Assembly (NCBI GenBank): GCA_017479385.1
Contig: JAFVCE010000017.1
Location: 248,001 to 312,000, forward strand
DNA: 64,000 nucleotides
Direction: 5' to 3'
From: Bacteroidales bacterium
GTDB taxonomy: Bacteria; Bacteroidota; Bacteroidia; Bacteroidales; P3
The notes under the pieces are model-generated. The model was not told where the DNA came from and searched no databases. It was given only the letters and a program-made list of their open reading frames with translations. Both the position numbers and the translations under genes were made by a program. Positions 43,333-51,856 of this stretch are shown in pieces. The stretch's first letter is position 1, and every line of letters starts with the position of its first letter.

Positions 43333-45255
43333 ATGTATAGTAAAGCCGAACTGTCTGAGATGGCTCAGATAAAACTAATCGAAATTGCCAAAGAAATGGG
43401 AATTTCGCGCGCCACGCGGCTCGAACCGCAGGACTTAATCTACAAAATTCTCGACCAACAAGCCACCAATCCACAACCCCGAAAAGAGGCCGACGGCTCA
43501 AAAGACAATGCCGAGCCTGCCCCCAAACCCAAAACGCGTCGCACGAGGCTTAAACCCACGGTCATAGCCGAGTCGAACGTCAAAAACCAGTCACAACATA
43601 ACCAGCGCCAGCAGCTCACTCTCGAAGCTGCCCACGAGCAGTCGGCCGCCGAAATACAGGCTATCGACTTCAACATCAGCGAGATGGCGCTTCCAGAGAT
43701 ACCTACCGTGCCCGAGGTGCTCACCCCCACCGGCCGCTTGGTGATACACAAAACCGAGCCAACACAGCCCGTGGCCCCTGTCCACGAGCCTATGCCCGAA
43801 CCAATGCCTGAGCCCGAACCCGTGGCCGAAAACAAGCCAGAATCCTCGCCCTCACCCGAGGAGCAGCCAAAAGCCGACACACCGGCCGAACAGCCCAAGA
43901 AAGGACGCAAGCGTGGCCGCCCCAAAAAGAACCCGCAGCCAACCGCCGAGCAGCAGCAACCAGCCGAGCAGCCCAAGCCCGAAGAGGCTCCGTCCGAGCA
44001 ACCACAGCCTGACCAAACCGCCGAGACGCCCGTGGCCGAAAACAAAGACAACGAGCCACAAGCCCCCAAACAGGCCGAAAACGACCAACAACCCAAAGAT
44101 AAAGAAAAGGAGAAAGAGAAAGAATACTTCTACGACGTGGACGGCGTTATCGAGGCCGAAGGCGTGCTCGAAGTGGTGCCAGACGGCTACGGATTTCTCC
44201 GCTCGAGCGACTACAACTACCTCTCCTCGCCCGACGACGTGTTTGTCTCGCCGGTCCAAATTCGCAACTACGGCCTCAAGACGGGCGACACCATACGTGG
44301 CGCCATCCGTCCGCCAAAAGACATCGATAAATACTTCCCCCTCATCAAGGTTATCGAAATCAACGGCCTTTCGCCCGAGCGCGTGCGCGACCGCGTACCA
44401 TTCGAATCGCTAACGCCGCTCTTCCCGCAAGAAAAATTCAAACTCACCGGCCACCCACAGGAGACCGTCTCGACGCGCATAATCGATATGTTTGCCCCCA
44501 TCGGCAAAGGTCAGCGCGGCCTCATTGTGGCACAGCCCAAGACCGGTAAAACCACGCTCCTTAAAGAGGTGGCCAACGCCATTGCCTACAACCACCCCGA
44601 GGTATACCTCATGGTGCTGCTCATCGACGAACGTCCCGAGGAGGTGACCGATATGCAGCGCAGCGTACACGCCGAAGTCATAGCCTCGACATTCGACGAG
44701 CCGGCCGAACGCCACGTGCGCATTGCCAACATAGTGCTCGAAAAGGCTAAACGCATGACCGAGTGTGGCCACGACGTGGTGATAGTGCTCGACTCGATAA
44801 CCCGCCTCGCACGAGCCTATAACACTGTTCAGCCCGCCAGCGGCAAGGTGCTCAGCGGCGGCGTCGAGGCCAACGCCCTGCAAAAGCCCAAACGCTTCTT
44901 CGGCGCAGCCCGCAAAATAGAGAACGGCGGCTCGCTCACCATCATCGCCACAGCCCTTACCGACACCGGCTCGAAGATGGACGACGTAATCTTCGAAGAG
45001 TTTAAAGGCACCGGCAACATGGAGCTGCAGCTCGACCGCAAACTCTCTAACAAGCGCATCTACCCCGCCATCGACCTCGTGGCCTCCAGCACTCGCCGCG
45101 ACGACCTGCTTGTGCCACAAGCCTCGCTCAACCGCATTCTCGTGCTGCGCAACCAACTGGTCGACATGACGCCCGTCGAGGCCATGGAGTTCCTGCAACG
45201 CAACCTCATCAGAACCAAAAGCAACGAGGAGTTCCTCTTCACTATGGATAAATAA
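43333..45255 (+). CDS. rho: Transcription termination factor Rho with a large disordered N-terminal insertion
   Basis: 640 residues, against about 420 in E. coli. The N-terminal helix bundle ([22 protein letters not shown]) is followed by a Pro/Glu/Gln/Lys-rich low-complexity region (about residues 45-260) with repeated PEP and EQP blocks. The RNA-binding CSD follows ([29 protein letters not shown]). The ATPase core has Walker A PKTGKTT at 402-408, [10 protein letters not shown] and the R-loop region. Rho ends transcription at C-rich, G-poor RNA. The insertion is common in Bacteroidota. A structured leader precedes it. ltaE lies 15 bp after the stop. Confidence 0.97.
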   Translation: MYSKAELSEMAQIKLIEIAKEMGISRATRLEPQDLIYKILDQQATNPQPRKEADGSKDNAEPAPKPKTRRTRLKPTVIAESNVKNQSQHNQRQQLTLEAAHEQSAAEIQAIDFNISEMALPEIPTVPEVLTPTGRLVIHKTEPTQPVAPVHEPMPEPMPEPEPVAENKPESSPSPEEQPKADTPAEQPKKGRKRGRPKKNPQPTAEQQQPAEQPKPEEAPSEQPQPDQTAETPVAENKDNEPQAPKQAENDQQPKDKEKEKEKEYFYDVDGVIEAEGVLEVVPDGYGFLRSSDYNYLSSPDDVFVSPVQIRNYGLKTGDTIRGAIRPPKDIDKYFPLIKVIEINGLSPERVRDRVPFESLTPLFPQEKFKLTGHPQETVSTRIIDMFAPIGKGQRGLIVAQPKTGKTTLLKEVANAIAYNHPEVYLMVLLIDERPEEVTDMQRSVHAEVIASTFDEPAERHVRIANIVLEKAKRMTECGHDVVIVLDSITRLARAYNTVQPASGKVLSGGVEANALQKPKRFFGAARKIENGGSLTIIATALTDTGSKMDDVIFEEFKGTGNMELQLDRKLSNKRIYPAIDLVASSTRRDDLLVPQASLNRILVLRNQLVDMTPVEAMEFLQRNLIRTKSNEEFLFTMDK

Positions 45256-45270
45256 AAAACAGCCAGCGAT

Positions 45271-46308
45271 ATGAAACGCGGATTTGGTAGCGACAACCAC
45301 TCTGGCATCAGCCCCGAAGTGCTGCAAGCCATAGCCGAAACCAACACCGGCCACGCTCTGGCCTATGGCGACGACGAATGGTGCGCCGAGACCGAGGCTC
45401 TCTTTCGCCAACATTTTGGCGACCAGGCACAGCCCTACTTCGTTTTTAACGGCACAGGTGCCAACACATTGAGTATCGACCTCATGTGCCGCTCGCACGA
45501 GGCCGTGGTGTGTGCCGAAACGGCCCACATCAACGTCGACGAATGCGGTGCGCCCCAACGCCTCGTGGGGTGCCGCCTGCTCACCGTGGACACCCCCGAC
45601 GGCAAACTCACCCCCGAACTGGTTGCCACCAGGCTCCACGGTTTCGGGTTCGAGCACCACTCGCAACCACGCGCCATAAGCATTACGCAACCCACCGAAC
45701 TCGGCACACTCTACACCACCAGCGAGATTGAAGCCCTGGCCGACTTGGCCCATAGCCACAATATGTGGCTCCATATCGACGGAGCCCGACTGGCCAACGC
45801 TGCCGTGGCTTTAGGCCTCAGTTTCAGGCAGATGACCACCGACTGTGGCGCCGACATCGTCTCGTTTGGTGGCACCAAAAACGGCCTCATGATGGGCGAA
45901 AGCGTTGTTGTGCTCAACCCAGAGCTTGACCGCGATGCCCGCTACCGCCGTAAGCAGATGGGCCAACTCTACAGCAAAATGCGCTTCGTAGCGGCCCAGT
46001 TCCGCGCCTACCTCGCCACCGACCTCTGGCAACGCAACGCGGCCCACAGCAACCGCATGGCCAAGCTGCTGCTCGAGAGCGTGAGCAATATCGAAGGGGT
46101 CGAGGTGGTCTACCCCATGCAGGCCAACAGCCTCTTTGTGCGCCTGCCGCGCGAGGTTTGGACAGCCCTGCAGCAAGACTACTTCTTCTACGACTGGGAC
46201 GAGGACGACAACGTGGTGCGCTGGGTTTGCAGTTTCGATACCACCGAGGAGGACATCGCCAGCTTTGCCACAGCCCTACGCCAACGCTTGGCAGAGCACC
46301 GAAAATAG
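45271..46308 (+). CDS. ltaE: Low-specificity L-threonine aldolase
   Basis: 345 residues, fold type I PLP enzyme. The start MKRGFGSDNHSGISPEVL is typical of the family; AYGDDEWCAETEALF and HIDGARLANAAVALG lie before the PLP-lysine motif SFGGTKNGLM. It cleaves L-threonine (and allo-threonine) to glycine and acetaldehyde, which would feed the glycine cleavage system (gcvT and gcvH are in this window). It begins 15 bp after rho and is probably co-transcribed. A dispersed repeat copy begins 6 bp after the stop. Confidence 0.93.
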   Translation: MKRGFGSDNHSGISPEVLQAIAETNTGHALAYGDDEWCAETEALFRQHFGDQAQPYFVFNGTGANTLSIDLMCRSHEAVVCAETAHINVDECGAPQRLVGCRLLTVDTPDGKLTPELVATRLHGFGFEHHSQPRAISITQPTELGTLYTTSEIEALADLAHSHNMWLHIDGARLANAAVALGLSFRQMTTDCGADIVSFGGTKNGLMMGESVVVLNPELDRDARYRRKQMGQLYSKMRFVAAQFRAYLATDLWQRNAAHSNRMAKLLLESVSNIEGVEVVYPMQANSLFVRLPREVWTALQQDYFFYDWDEDDNVVRWVCSFDTTEEDIASFATALRQRLAEHRK

Positions 46309-46314
46309 CCGTTC

Positions 46315-46403
46315 CTAACTACCTCATAATTAGCACTTCAGACGTGTCAAAGAGGGGTTAGGGTCGTATTGAGGTCGAACAAGCCTTGATATTCAGACAA
46401 TTA
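46315..46403 (+). repeat. Dispersed 3'-end repeat, copy D
   Basis: Core GGGTCGTATTGAGGTCGAAC at 46361-46380, right arm TTGATATTCAGACAATTA at 46386-46403, and a degenerate left arm TAACTACCTCATAATTA at 46316-46332. The copy is followed at once by a perfect hairpin. Confidence 0.78.
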
Positions 46404-46432
46404 GGGGGCGCCATCGTACCGATGGCGCCCCC
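46404..46432. terminator. Hairpin between convergent ltaE and M20 dipeptidase genes
   Basis: Perfect 13-bp stem GGGGGCGCCATCG/CGATGGCGCCCCC with loop TAC. The T-tract after it is weak on both strands, so factor-independent termination is likely only partial. Confidence 0.65.
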
Positions 46433-46453
46433 TCCTTTATCTATTGTTTATGG

Positions 46454-47815
46454 CTATTCGGCAAAGTATTTGTAGAAGAGCGGAATGGTCTCAATGCCTT
46501 TGAAGAATTGCTGCAACGGGTAGTTCTCGTTGGGAGCGTGGATGTCGTCGGCCGCCAAACCGAAGCCCATAAGGATGCTCTTCAGGCCTAAAATCTTCTC
46601 GAAACCGGCCACAATGGGAATGCTTCCGCCACTGCGGGTGGGGATGGGGCGCTTGCCAAAGGTGTCTTGCATGGCGCGCTCGGCAGCCTTGTAGGCCTTG
46701 AGTTCGAGCGGAGCAACATAGGCAGCACCACCGTGACACGGAGTAACCTTCACCGTGACGCAATCGGGGGCAGCAGCCTCGAAATAGTTTTTGAACATCT
46801 CGCTAATCTTCTCGAAGTCTTGATTGGCCACGAGGCGAGTGCTGATTTTGGCGTAGGCCTTTGAGGGGAGAACGGTCTTGGTGCCCTCGCCGGTGTGTCC
46901 GCCCCAAATGCCGCAAACGTCGAGGCAGGGGCGAATGCCGGTACGCTCCTTGGTGGTGTAGCCTTTCTCGCCTTTGAGGGCACGCACACCGAGTTCGCGT
47001 TTGTATTCCTCCTCGTCGAACGGGGCTTGAGCCATGAGGGTGCGCTCTTCGTCGCTAAGCACCAGCACATCGTCGTAGAAACCGGGGATGGTTATGTGGC
47101 CGTCGGCATCGTGCAGGTCGGCAATCATCTTGCAGAGCACGTTGATGGGGTTGGCCACGGCACCGCCAAAGATGCCGCTGTGCAGGTCGTGGCTGGCGCC
47201 AGTAACCTCCACCTCCCAATAGCAGAGGCCACGCAGGCCGCTGGTGATGGAGGGCACGTCGGGAGCTATCATCGAGGTGTCGCTAACCAGAATGATGTCG
47301 GCCTTGAGCAAATCTTTGTGCTGTTCGCAAAAGCCGTAGAGCGAGCCGGAGCCAATTTCCTCTTCGCCCTCGAGCATAAACTTGACGTTGCAGGACAACG
47401 TGCCCGAAGCGACCATATACTCAAAAGCCTTGGCGTGCATGAAGCTTTGACCCTTGTCGTCGTCGGCGCCGCGAGCCCAGATGTGGCCATCTTTAACCAC
47501 CGGCTCGAATGGCGAAGTGCGCCACAGTTCGAGCGGGGCCACGGGCATAACGTCGTAGTGGCCATAAACCAACACGGTGGGACGGGCGGGGTCGATAATT
47601 TTTTCGCCAAAAACCACGGGGTTGCCCTCGGTTGGCATAACCTCGGCACGGTCGGCACCAGCGGCAAGCAGCAGCTCGCGCCAACGCTCGGCGCAACGCA
47701 CCATATCGGGTTTGTGCTCGCTCTCTGAGCTGATGGAGGGGATACGTATCAGGCTGAATAGCTCTTCGAGAAAGCGAGCCTGGTTCTTTTCGATGTATTG
47801 TTTAATGTTATCCAT
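46454..47815 (-). CDS. M20 family dipeptidase
   Basis: 453 residues from the ATG at 47813-47815 (MDNIKQYIEKNQ); the upstream in-frame extension lies in sppA. Zinc-site motifs: LVYGHYDVMP (His, Asp), ARGADDDKGQ (bridging Asp), LEGEEEIGS (catalytic Glu and metal Glu), and a late histidine in APNENY-like context (DDIHAPNENYPL). The M20A/CN-dipeptidase type cleaves dipeptides with broad specificity in the cytoplasm. It is 35 bp after sppA and has no obvious own promoter; together they would process membrane-peptide and dipeptide remnants. No frameshift or truncation is visible. Confidence 0.93.
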   Translation of the reverse strand: MDNIKQYIEKNQARFLEELFSLIRIPSISSESEHKPDMVRCAERWRELLLAAGADRAEVMPTEGNPVVFGEKIIDPARPTVLVYGHYDVMPVAPLELWRTSPFEPVVKDGHIWARGADDDKGQSFMHAKAFEYMVASGTLSCNVKFMLEGEEEIGSGSLYGFCEQHKDLLKADIILVSDTSMIAPDVPSITSGLRGLCYWEVEVTGASHDLHSGIFGGAVANPINVLCKMIADLHDADGHITIPGFYDDVLVLSDEERTLMAQAPFDEEEYKRELGVRALKGEKGYTTKERTGIRPCLDVCGIWGGHTGEGTKTVLPSKAYAKISTRLVANQDFEKISEMFKNYFEAAAPDCVTVKVTPCHGGAAYVAPLELKAYKAAERAMQDTFGKRPIPTRSGGSIPIVAGFEKILGLKSILMGFGLAADDIHAPNENYPLQQFFKGIETIPLFYKYFAE

Positions 47816-47850
47816 ACTATTTATTGTTTGGGGTTGGGTTCGAATAGTAA

Positions 47851-49671
47851 TCAATAGTCCATCACAACGAAAGGCATACGGGCTTGCAGACCTGAGACTT
47901 GCGTGAGGTCTGATAGCGGCTGCTCGAGTTGTTCGAGACGATTTTTTTTGAGTCCGCGCCACTGCCAAGCAAGGCGCATTTTGGCCAAGAGGTTTATGTC
48001 GTCCGAACCGTTGTCGCCCAGCATAGCGTTGAGCTGGTTCCAAATGCCTACTTCTTTGGGGTAGTTAACAACGCGATAGTCCTCAATGCCAGCCTTTTGT
48101 GCAGCAATGGCAAGAGCAAGGTCGAAGCCACCAAGCGTGTCGACAAGACCAATCTTTATGGCATCAGCACCTGTCCAGACGCGACCACGAGCAATGCGGT
48201 GAACCTCGTCGAAGGTCATGCCGCGACCCTCGGCCACGCGCGAAACGAATGTTTTGTAGAAGTCTTCGACGTTGCGAATCATCAGCGCGCGTGCGGCTGG
48301 CGAGAGCTGACGGTAGACGGTGAGGCCTGTAGCGTTGCGGTTGGTGTTGGCGGTGTCGACGGTCAGGCCCAGTTTTTTGCTCATCATGGTGCCCACGTTC
48401 GGCAGGGTGGCGAAGACACCTATCGAGCCGGTGATGGTGGTGGGCTGGGCCACGATGTAGTCGGCCATACACGACATCTCGTATCCGGCCGAGGCCGCCA
48501 GGTCGCCCATCGAAACGATTACGGGCTTGGCCTTGCGGGCCTCGATAACAGCGTGGGTCATGCTCTCGCTTGCAGTGGCTGCACCGCCTGGCGAATTGAC
48601 GCGCATAACGATGGCTTTGACATTGTCGTCTTTGGTGGCTTTGCGCAACGAGGCCACAATGTCGTCGCCATAAACGGCATCGTTAAAGCCACGAGCACTG
48701 CCGTCAACCACGTTGCCTTCGGCATAAACCACGGCAATAACGTTCTTGCTGACATTCTTGGGCGCAGGTTTGGCGGTTGCATATCTGTCTATTGTCATCA
48801 GGTGTCGACCGCCAAGACGCTTAAGAGCGTCGCGAATATCAGCCTCGAAGCAGAGGGTATCGACCAAGTGAGACTTGTATGCGTCGGTTGCCAAGTAGCC
48901 GCCGAGGTTGTCGGCAATGCTGTTGAGGCTGCTCGTAGAGAGCGAGCGCGACTCGGCAATCTGGCCAAGAACAGTGTTCCAAATGCTCGAAATGTAGGCG
49001 CGGATTTGTTCGCGGTTTTCGGTGCTCATGCTCGAACGAGTATAGACCTCGCCAGCACTTTTGTATGCACAACTCTCGGGGCGGATGAGTTGCATCTCGA
49101 CGCCGAGCTTGTCGAACAGTTCTTTATAGAAAATCACCTGCGCGCCCATACCCCTGAAGTCGACCATACCAGCTGGGTGCAGGGCCATCGTATCGGCCAC
49201 CGAGCAGAGGTAATAGCCTGGCTGCGAATAGCCTGTGGCATAACTAATAACAGGTTTGCCACTTTGGCGGAAGTCGGCAATGGCAGCACGCAACTCGGTG
49301 AGCGAAGCAAACGAGAGGGTGCTCGTGCCGGGGTCGGTTACGTAGAGGCCGGCCACGTTGTCATCGCTGGCAGCTGCGCGTATGGCAGCAGCGGCATCGA
49401 TAAGGCCAACGGTCTTGTTGTCGCCAAAACTAAGCGACAGGCGGTCGGCAGTGCGGTCGCCACTAATGCGTTCCAGATTAACGTGTACAAAAGTTTTGCT
49501 GCGCACAGTGGCTGTATCCTTAGAGCCAACAGTAGAGAGCACAGCCATCATGGCAATGGAGGCAACAAACATCACAATGGTACACACCACCGAAACAATC
49601 AGCACGCCAAGGGCCGAAGCCAACATCGTGGCGCCAAAAGTCAAGGGTTTTATTGGTTGATTATTCATCAT
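47851..49671 (-). CDS. sppA: Signal peptide peptidase SppA, 67-kDa type
   Basis: 606 residues. One membrane span near the N-terminus (about 20-46) anchors a tandem pair of ClpP-like domains. The catalytic dyad is Lys204 in ESCAYKSAGE (first half) and Ser394 in DLAASAGYEMSC (second half), the arrangement of E. coli SppA. It degrades cleaved signal peptides in the inner membrane. Two consecutive ATGs (49669-49671 and 49666-49668) can serve as start. Its promoter is back to back with that of the deoxyhypusine-synthase-like gene. Confidence 0.95.
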   Translation of the reverse strand: MMNNQPIKPLTFGATMLASALGVLIVSVVCTIVMFVASIAMMAVLSTVGSKDTATVRSKTFVHVNLERISGDRTADRLSLSFGDNKTVGLIDAAAAIRAAASDDNVAGLYVTDPGTSTLSFASLTELRAAIADFRQSGKPVISYATGYSQPGYYLCSVADTMALHPAGMVDFRGMGAQVIFYKELFDKLGVEMQLIRPESCAYKSAGEVYTRSSMSTENREQIRAYISSIWNTVLGQIAESRSLSTSSLNSIADNLGGYLATDAYKSHLVDTLCFEADIRDALKRLGGRHLMTIDRYATAKPAPKNVSKNVIAVVYAEGNVVDGSARGFNDAVYGDDIVASLRKATKDDNVKAIVMRVNSPGGAATASESMTHAVIEARKAKPVIVSMGDLAASAGYEMSCMADYIVAQPTTITGSIGVFATLPNVGTMMSKKLGLTVDTANTNRNATGLTVYRQLSPAARALMIRNVEDFYKTFVSRVAEGRGMTFDEVHRIARGRVWTGADAIKIGLVDTLGGFDLALAIAAQKAGIEDYRVVNYPKEVGIWNQLNAMLGDNGSDDINLLAKMRLAWQWRGLKKNRLEQLEQPLSDLTQVSGLQARMPFVVMDY

Positions 49672-49703
49672 TTACACATTATTTTAATATACAATTGCGA
49701 ATG

Positions 49704-49711
49704 CAAAGTTA
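49704..49711 (-). promoter_or_regulatory. -7 promoter box of sppA
   Basis: The minus strand reads TAACTTTG, a full match. The gap to the opposing box (49743-49750) is 31 bp. Confidence 0.7.
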
Positions 49712-49742
49712 CAAAAAAAAATGCTGATATGAATTTTTTTTG

Positions 49743-49750
49743 TAACTTTG
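49743..49750 (+). promoter_or_regulatory. -7 promoter box of the deoxyhypusine-synthase-like gene
   Basis: The plus strand reads TAACTTTG, a full match. The leader is about 110 nt and structured. Confidence 0.7.
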
Positions 49751-49765
49751 CAGACGCAACGACGA

Positions 49766-49838
49766 CCGTGTGCGGGCTTTGGCAGGTCACCGGCAGCGGT
49801 CACATACGGCTCATAGCCAGCGATTTAGCACCTGCCAA
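49766..49838 (+). promoter_or_regulatory. Riboswitch-like structured leader of the deoxyhypusine-synthase-like gene
   Basis: A perfect 9-bp closing stem (TTGGCAGGT at 49779-49787 with ACCTGCCAA at 49830-49838) encloses two hairpins, ACCG/CGGT (49789-49800) and GGCT/AGCC (49808-49818). A further hairpin, CCG-TGTG-CGG, precedes it (49766-49775), and TATTTTTAAA follows. I do not recognise a known riboswitch class. The basis is base pairing in one sequence only. Confidence 0.5.
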
Positions 49839-49864
49839 TATTTTTAAACACCTCTTTACAAAAA

Positions 49865-50902
49865 ATGAAAAAAAAGGATTTGTTGAAAGAAACCATCAAG
49901 CACATCGACATCAAAAAGTACGACTCGACCGAACTCATCGACGCTATGCGCGGAATGTCGTTCACCAGCCGCGACACGGCTCGCGCTGCCGACATACTGA
50001 CGATGATGTGCCGCGAAAAAGAGTGCACCAACATCCTTACCGTGGCCGGCTCGACCTCGGCCGCCGGCTGTATGCAAGTCTATGTAGATATGGTTCGCAA
50101 CAAGATGATTGACGTTGTTGTCGCCACCGGCGCCACCATCATCGACATGGACCTCTTCGAAGCCCTCGGCTTCAAACACTACGTCGGAACCAAAGAGAAC
50201 GTCATTCCCGACACCAAGCTCCGCGAGCTCTATATCGACCGCATATACGACACCTTCATCGACGAAGAAGAGCTCCAAGTGTGCGACAACACCACCTACC
50301 TCCTCGCCAACAGCCTCGAAGCCCGCCCCTACAGCTCGCGCGAATTCCTCTACGAGCTCGGCAAATGGCTCCACGAAGGCAACTCGGTGAAGAAAGATAG
50401 CCTAATCCAAACCTGCTACGAATGCGGCGTGCCCATATTCGTACCCGCTTTCAGCGACTGCTCGGCAGGCTTCGGCATTGGTAAACACCAGTGGGAACGC
50501 TCCAACGAGGGCAAGCCCTACCTCAGCATCGACTCGGTGCGCGACTTCATCGAACTGACCCAAATCAAGATGCAGGCCCCCGAGAGCGGCCTCTTCATGG
50601 TCGGTGGAGGCTCGCCCAAGAACTTTGCACAAGACACCGTGGTCTGTGCCGAAATTCTTGGCCACGAAGTACCTATGCACAAATATGCCATCCAAATCAC
50701 CGTAGCCGACGTGCGCGACGGCGCTTGCTCCTCCTCAACCCTGCTCGAAGCTGGCAGCTGGGGCAAAGTCGACGACGAGTTGCAACAGATGGTCTATGCC
50801 GAAGGTACAACCGTCATCCCCGCCATTGTCTCCTACGCCTACCACAACAATTGCTGGAAAGAACGCGAATACAAAAACTGGCAACGCCTTTTCCAGAAAT
50901 AA
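49865..50902 (+). CDS. Deoxyhypusine synthase-family protein
   Basis: 345 residues, full-length DHS fold. Conserved NAD-site segments are present (LTVAGSTSAAGCMQVYVDM, VVATGATIIDMD, FVPAFSDCSAGFGIG, GLFMVGGGSPKNFAQD). Lys301 in EAGSWGKV matches the catalytic lysine of human DHS that carries the aminobutyl group. Bacteria lack eIF5A, so the true product may be homospermidine or another aminobutylated amine; family members in bacteria are known to make homospermidine. No other polyamine gene is in the window. It is monocistronic with its own promoter, a structured leader of about 110 nt and a terminator. Confidence 0.88.
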   Translation: MKKKDLLKETIKHIDIKKYDSTELIDAMRGMSFTSRDTARAADILTMMCREKECTNILTVAGSTSAAGCMQVYVDMVRNKMIDVVVATGATIIDMDLFEALGFKHYVGTKENVIPDTKLRELYIDRIYDTFIDEEELQVCDNTTYLLANSLEARPYSSREFLYELGKWLHEGNSVKKDSLIQTCYECGVPIFVPAFSDCSAGFGIGKHQWERSNEGKPYLSIDSVRDFIELTQIKMQAPESGLFMVGGGSPKNFAQDTVVCAEILGHEVPMHKYAIQITVADVRDGACSSSTLLEAGSWGKVDDELQQMVYAEGTTVIPAIVSYAYHNNCWKEREYKNWQRLFQK

Positions 50903-50927
50903 ACAAAACAAGCAATTAGAACAATAT

Positions 50928-50973
50928 TTTCAAGGACGCCAGCAAAAAAAATGCAGACGTCCTTGAAAGTTTT
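50928..50973 (+). terminator. Terminator of the deoxyhypusine-synthase-like gene
   Basis: Perfect 11-bp stem TTTCAAGGACG/CGTCCTTGAAA with a 19-nt loop, followed by GTTTTCG, a weak T-tract. Confidence 0.7.
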
Positions 50974-51025
50974 CGAACCAAAGGCGTACTAATAAATATA
51001 GAAACAAAAATAACACAGTCCAACC

Positions 51026-51631
51026 ATGAAAAAAATTATCATGACGCTTGTTATGGCCGCCACATTCTTAGCCGCCACAGCACAACAATCAATCTACGAC
51101 ATTACCGTTGTCGACGGTGTTGGGCAAAACGTTGCCCTTTCGACCTATCGCGGCAAAGTGCTACTCATTGTCAACACCGCCACCAAATGCGGCTTCACCC
51201 CACAGTATACCGAGCTGCAAAAGCTCTACGAAGACTACGCCGAAAAGGGGCTCGAGGTGCTCGATTTCCCCTGCAACCAGTTTGGTGAGCAGGCTCCCGG
51301 CTCGAACGAAGAAATCCACGAGTTCTGCACTTCGCGCTACTCTATCACATTCCCCCAATTCGAGAAAATAGACGTCAATGGCGACAACGCCTCGCCTCTC
51401 TTCACATTCCTCAAATCGAAGAAGGGGTTTGACGGTTTCGACAAGAAGGACCGCACGGGCAAGATGATGCACGTCATGCTCAAGGCAAAGGACAAAGACT
51501 ATGACAAATCGCCCGACATTAAGTGGAACTTCACCAAGTTCCTCGTCGACCAACAAGGCAACGTGATTCGTCGCTACGAGCCCACCGAAAGTATCGAAAC
51601 CATAGAGCAAGACCTCAAAAAACTGCTCTAA
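51026..51631 (+). CDS. Exported glutathione peroxidase-like thiol peroxidase
   Basis: 201 residues. Signal peptide about 1-19 (AATAQ). GPx motifs: VNTATKCGFTPQY with the peroxidatic Cys55 (Sec in vertebrates), FPCNQFG with Cys83 and Gln85, and KWNFTKFLVD with the tetrad Trp and Asn. Cys-type bacterial GPx enzymes usually use thioredoxin and reduce organic hydroperoxides. A signal peptide is less common in this family and puts it in the periplasm. No promoter of the TAnnTTTG type was found between 50974 and 51025. It ends with a strong terminator. Confidence 0.92.
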   Translation: MKKIIMTLVMAATFLAATAQQSIYDITVVDGVGQNVALSTYRGKVLLIVNTATKCGFTPQYTELQKLYEDYAEKGLEVLDFPCNQFGEQAPGSNEEIHEFCTSRYSITFPQFEKIDVNGDNASPLFTFLKSKKGFDGFDKKDRTGKMMHVMLKAKDKDYDKSPDIKWNFTKFLVDQQGNVIRRYEPTESIETIEQDLKKLL

Positions 51632-51661
51632 ACTCACGACGAGAGACACTACTCTGAAAAA

Positions 51662-51712
51662 AATATATCGCTCGCAATCAGCACTTTGAGTCGAGCGATA
51701 TATTTTTTTTTT
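51662..51712 (+). terminator. Intrinsic terminator of the peroxidase gene
   Basis: Perfect 13-bp stem AATATATCGCTCG/CGAGCGATATATT, followed by a T-run of about eight. Confidence 0.92.
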
Positions 51713-51732
51713 GCCAGTATCAAAAAAAGTCG

Positions 51733-51740
51733 TACTTTTG
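51733..51740 (+). promoter_or_regulatory. -7 promoter box of the SRP RNA gene
   Basis: The plus strand reads TACTTTTG, a full match to TAnnTTTG. Initiation would be at about 51745-51747, which fits the 5' end of the RNA stem. Confidence 0.75.
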
Positions 51741-51746
51741 CAAATC

Positions 51747-51842
51747 GGGTAAGTCTTATACGACCAGCTCCCATTGAATCCCCCAGGGTAGGAATACAGC
51801 AAGGGTGTTTGGTTGTAGCGGTGCGATATAATCAGCTTACCC
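51747..51842 (+). ncRNA. ffs: Signal recognition particle RNA (4.5S-like)
   Basis: About 96 nt. The ends pair (GGGTAAG with CTTACCC), then TTATA with TATAA; the apical helix has CAGGGTAGGAATACAGCAAGG, which contains the SRP helix 8 signature CAGG..GGAA..CAGCA with the GGAA tetraloop that binds Ffh. A T-run (51843-51849) ends it. It makes the RNA part of the particle that targets membrane proteins to FtsY and SecYEG. A TACTTTTG promoter is just upstream, and the ZIP gene begins 14 nt after the terminator. Confidence 0.9.
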
Positions 51843-51849
51843 TTTTTTT
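51836..51849 (+). terminator. Terminator formed by the SRP RNA 3' strand and T-run
   Basis: The closing stem strand CTTACCC is directly followed by seven T residues. Confidence 0.7.
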
Positions 51850-51856
51850 ATTGACT

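Noticed and set aside
47929..50112. A 727-codon open frame on the plus strand across sppA
   Set aside because: It is antisense to sppA, crosses the promoter region and joins the deoxyhypusine-synthase leader; the composition is unlike a protein family. Codon bias of sppA keeps stops out of this frame.
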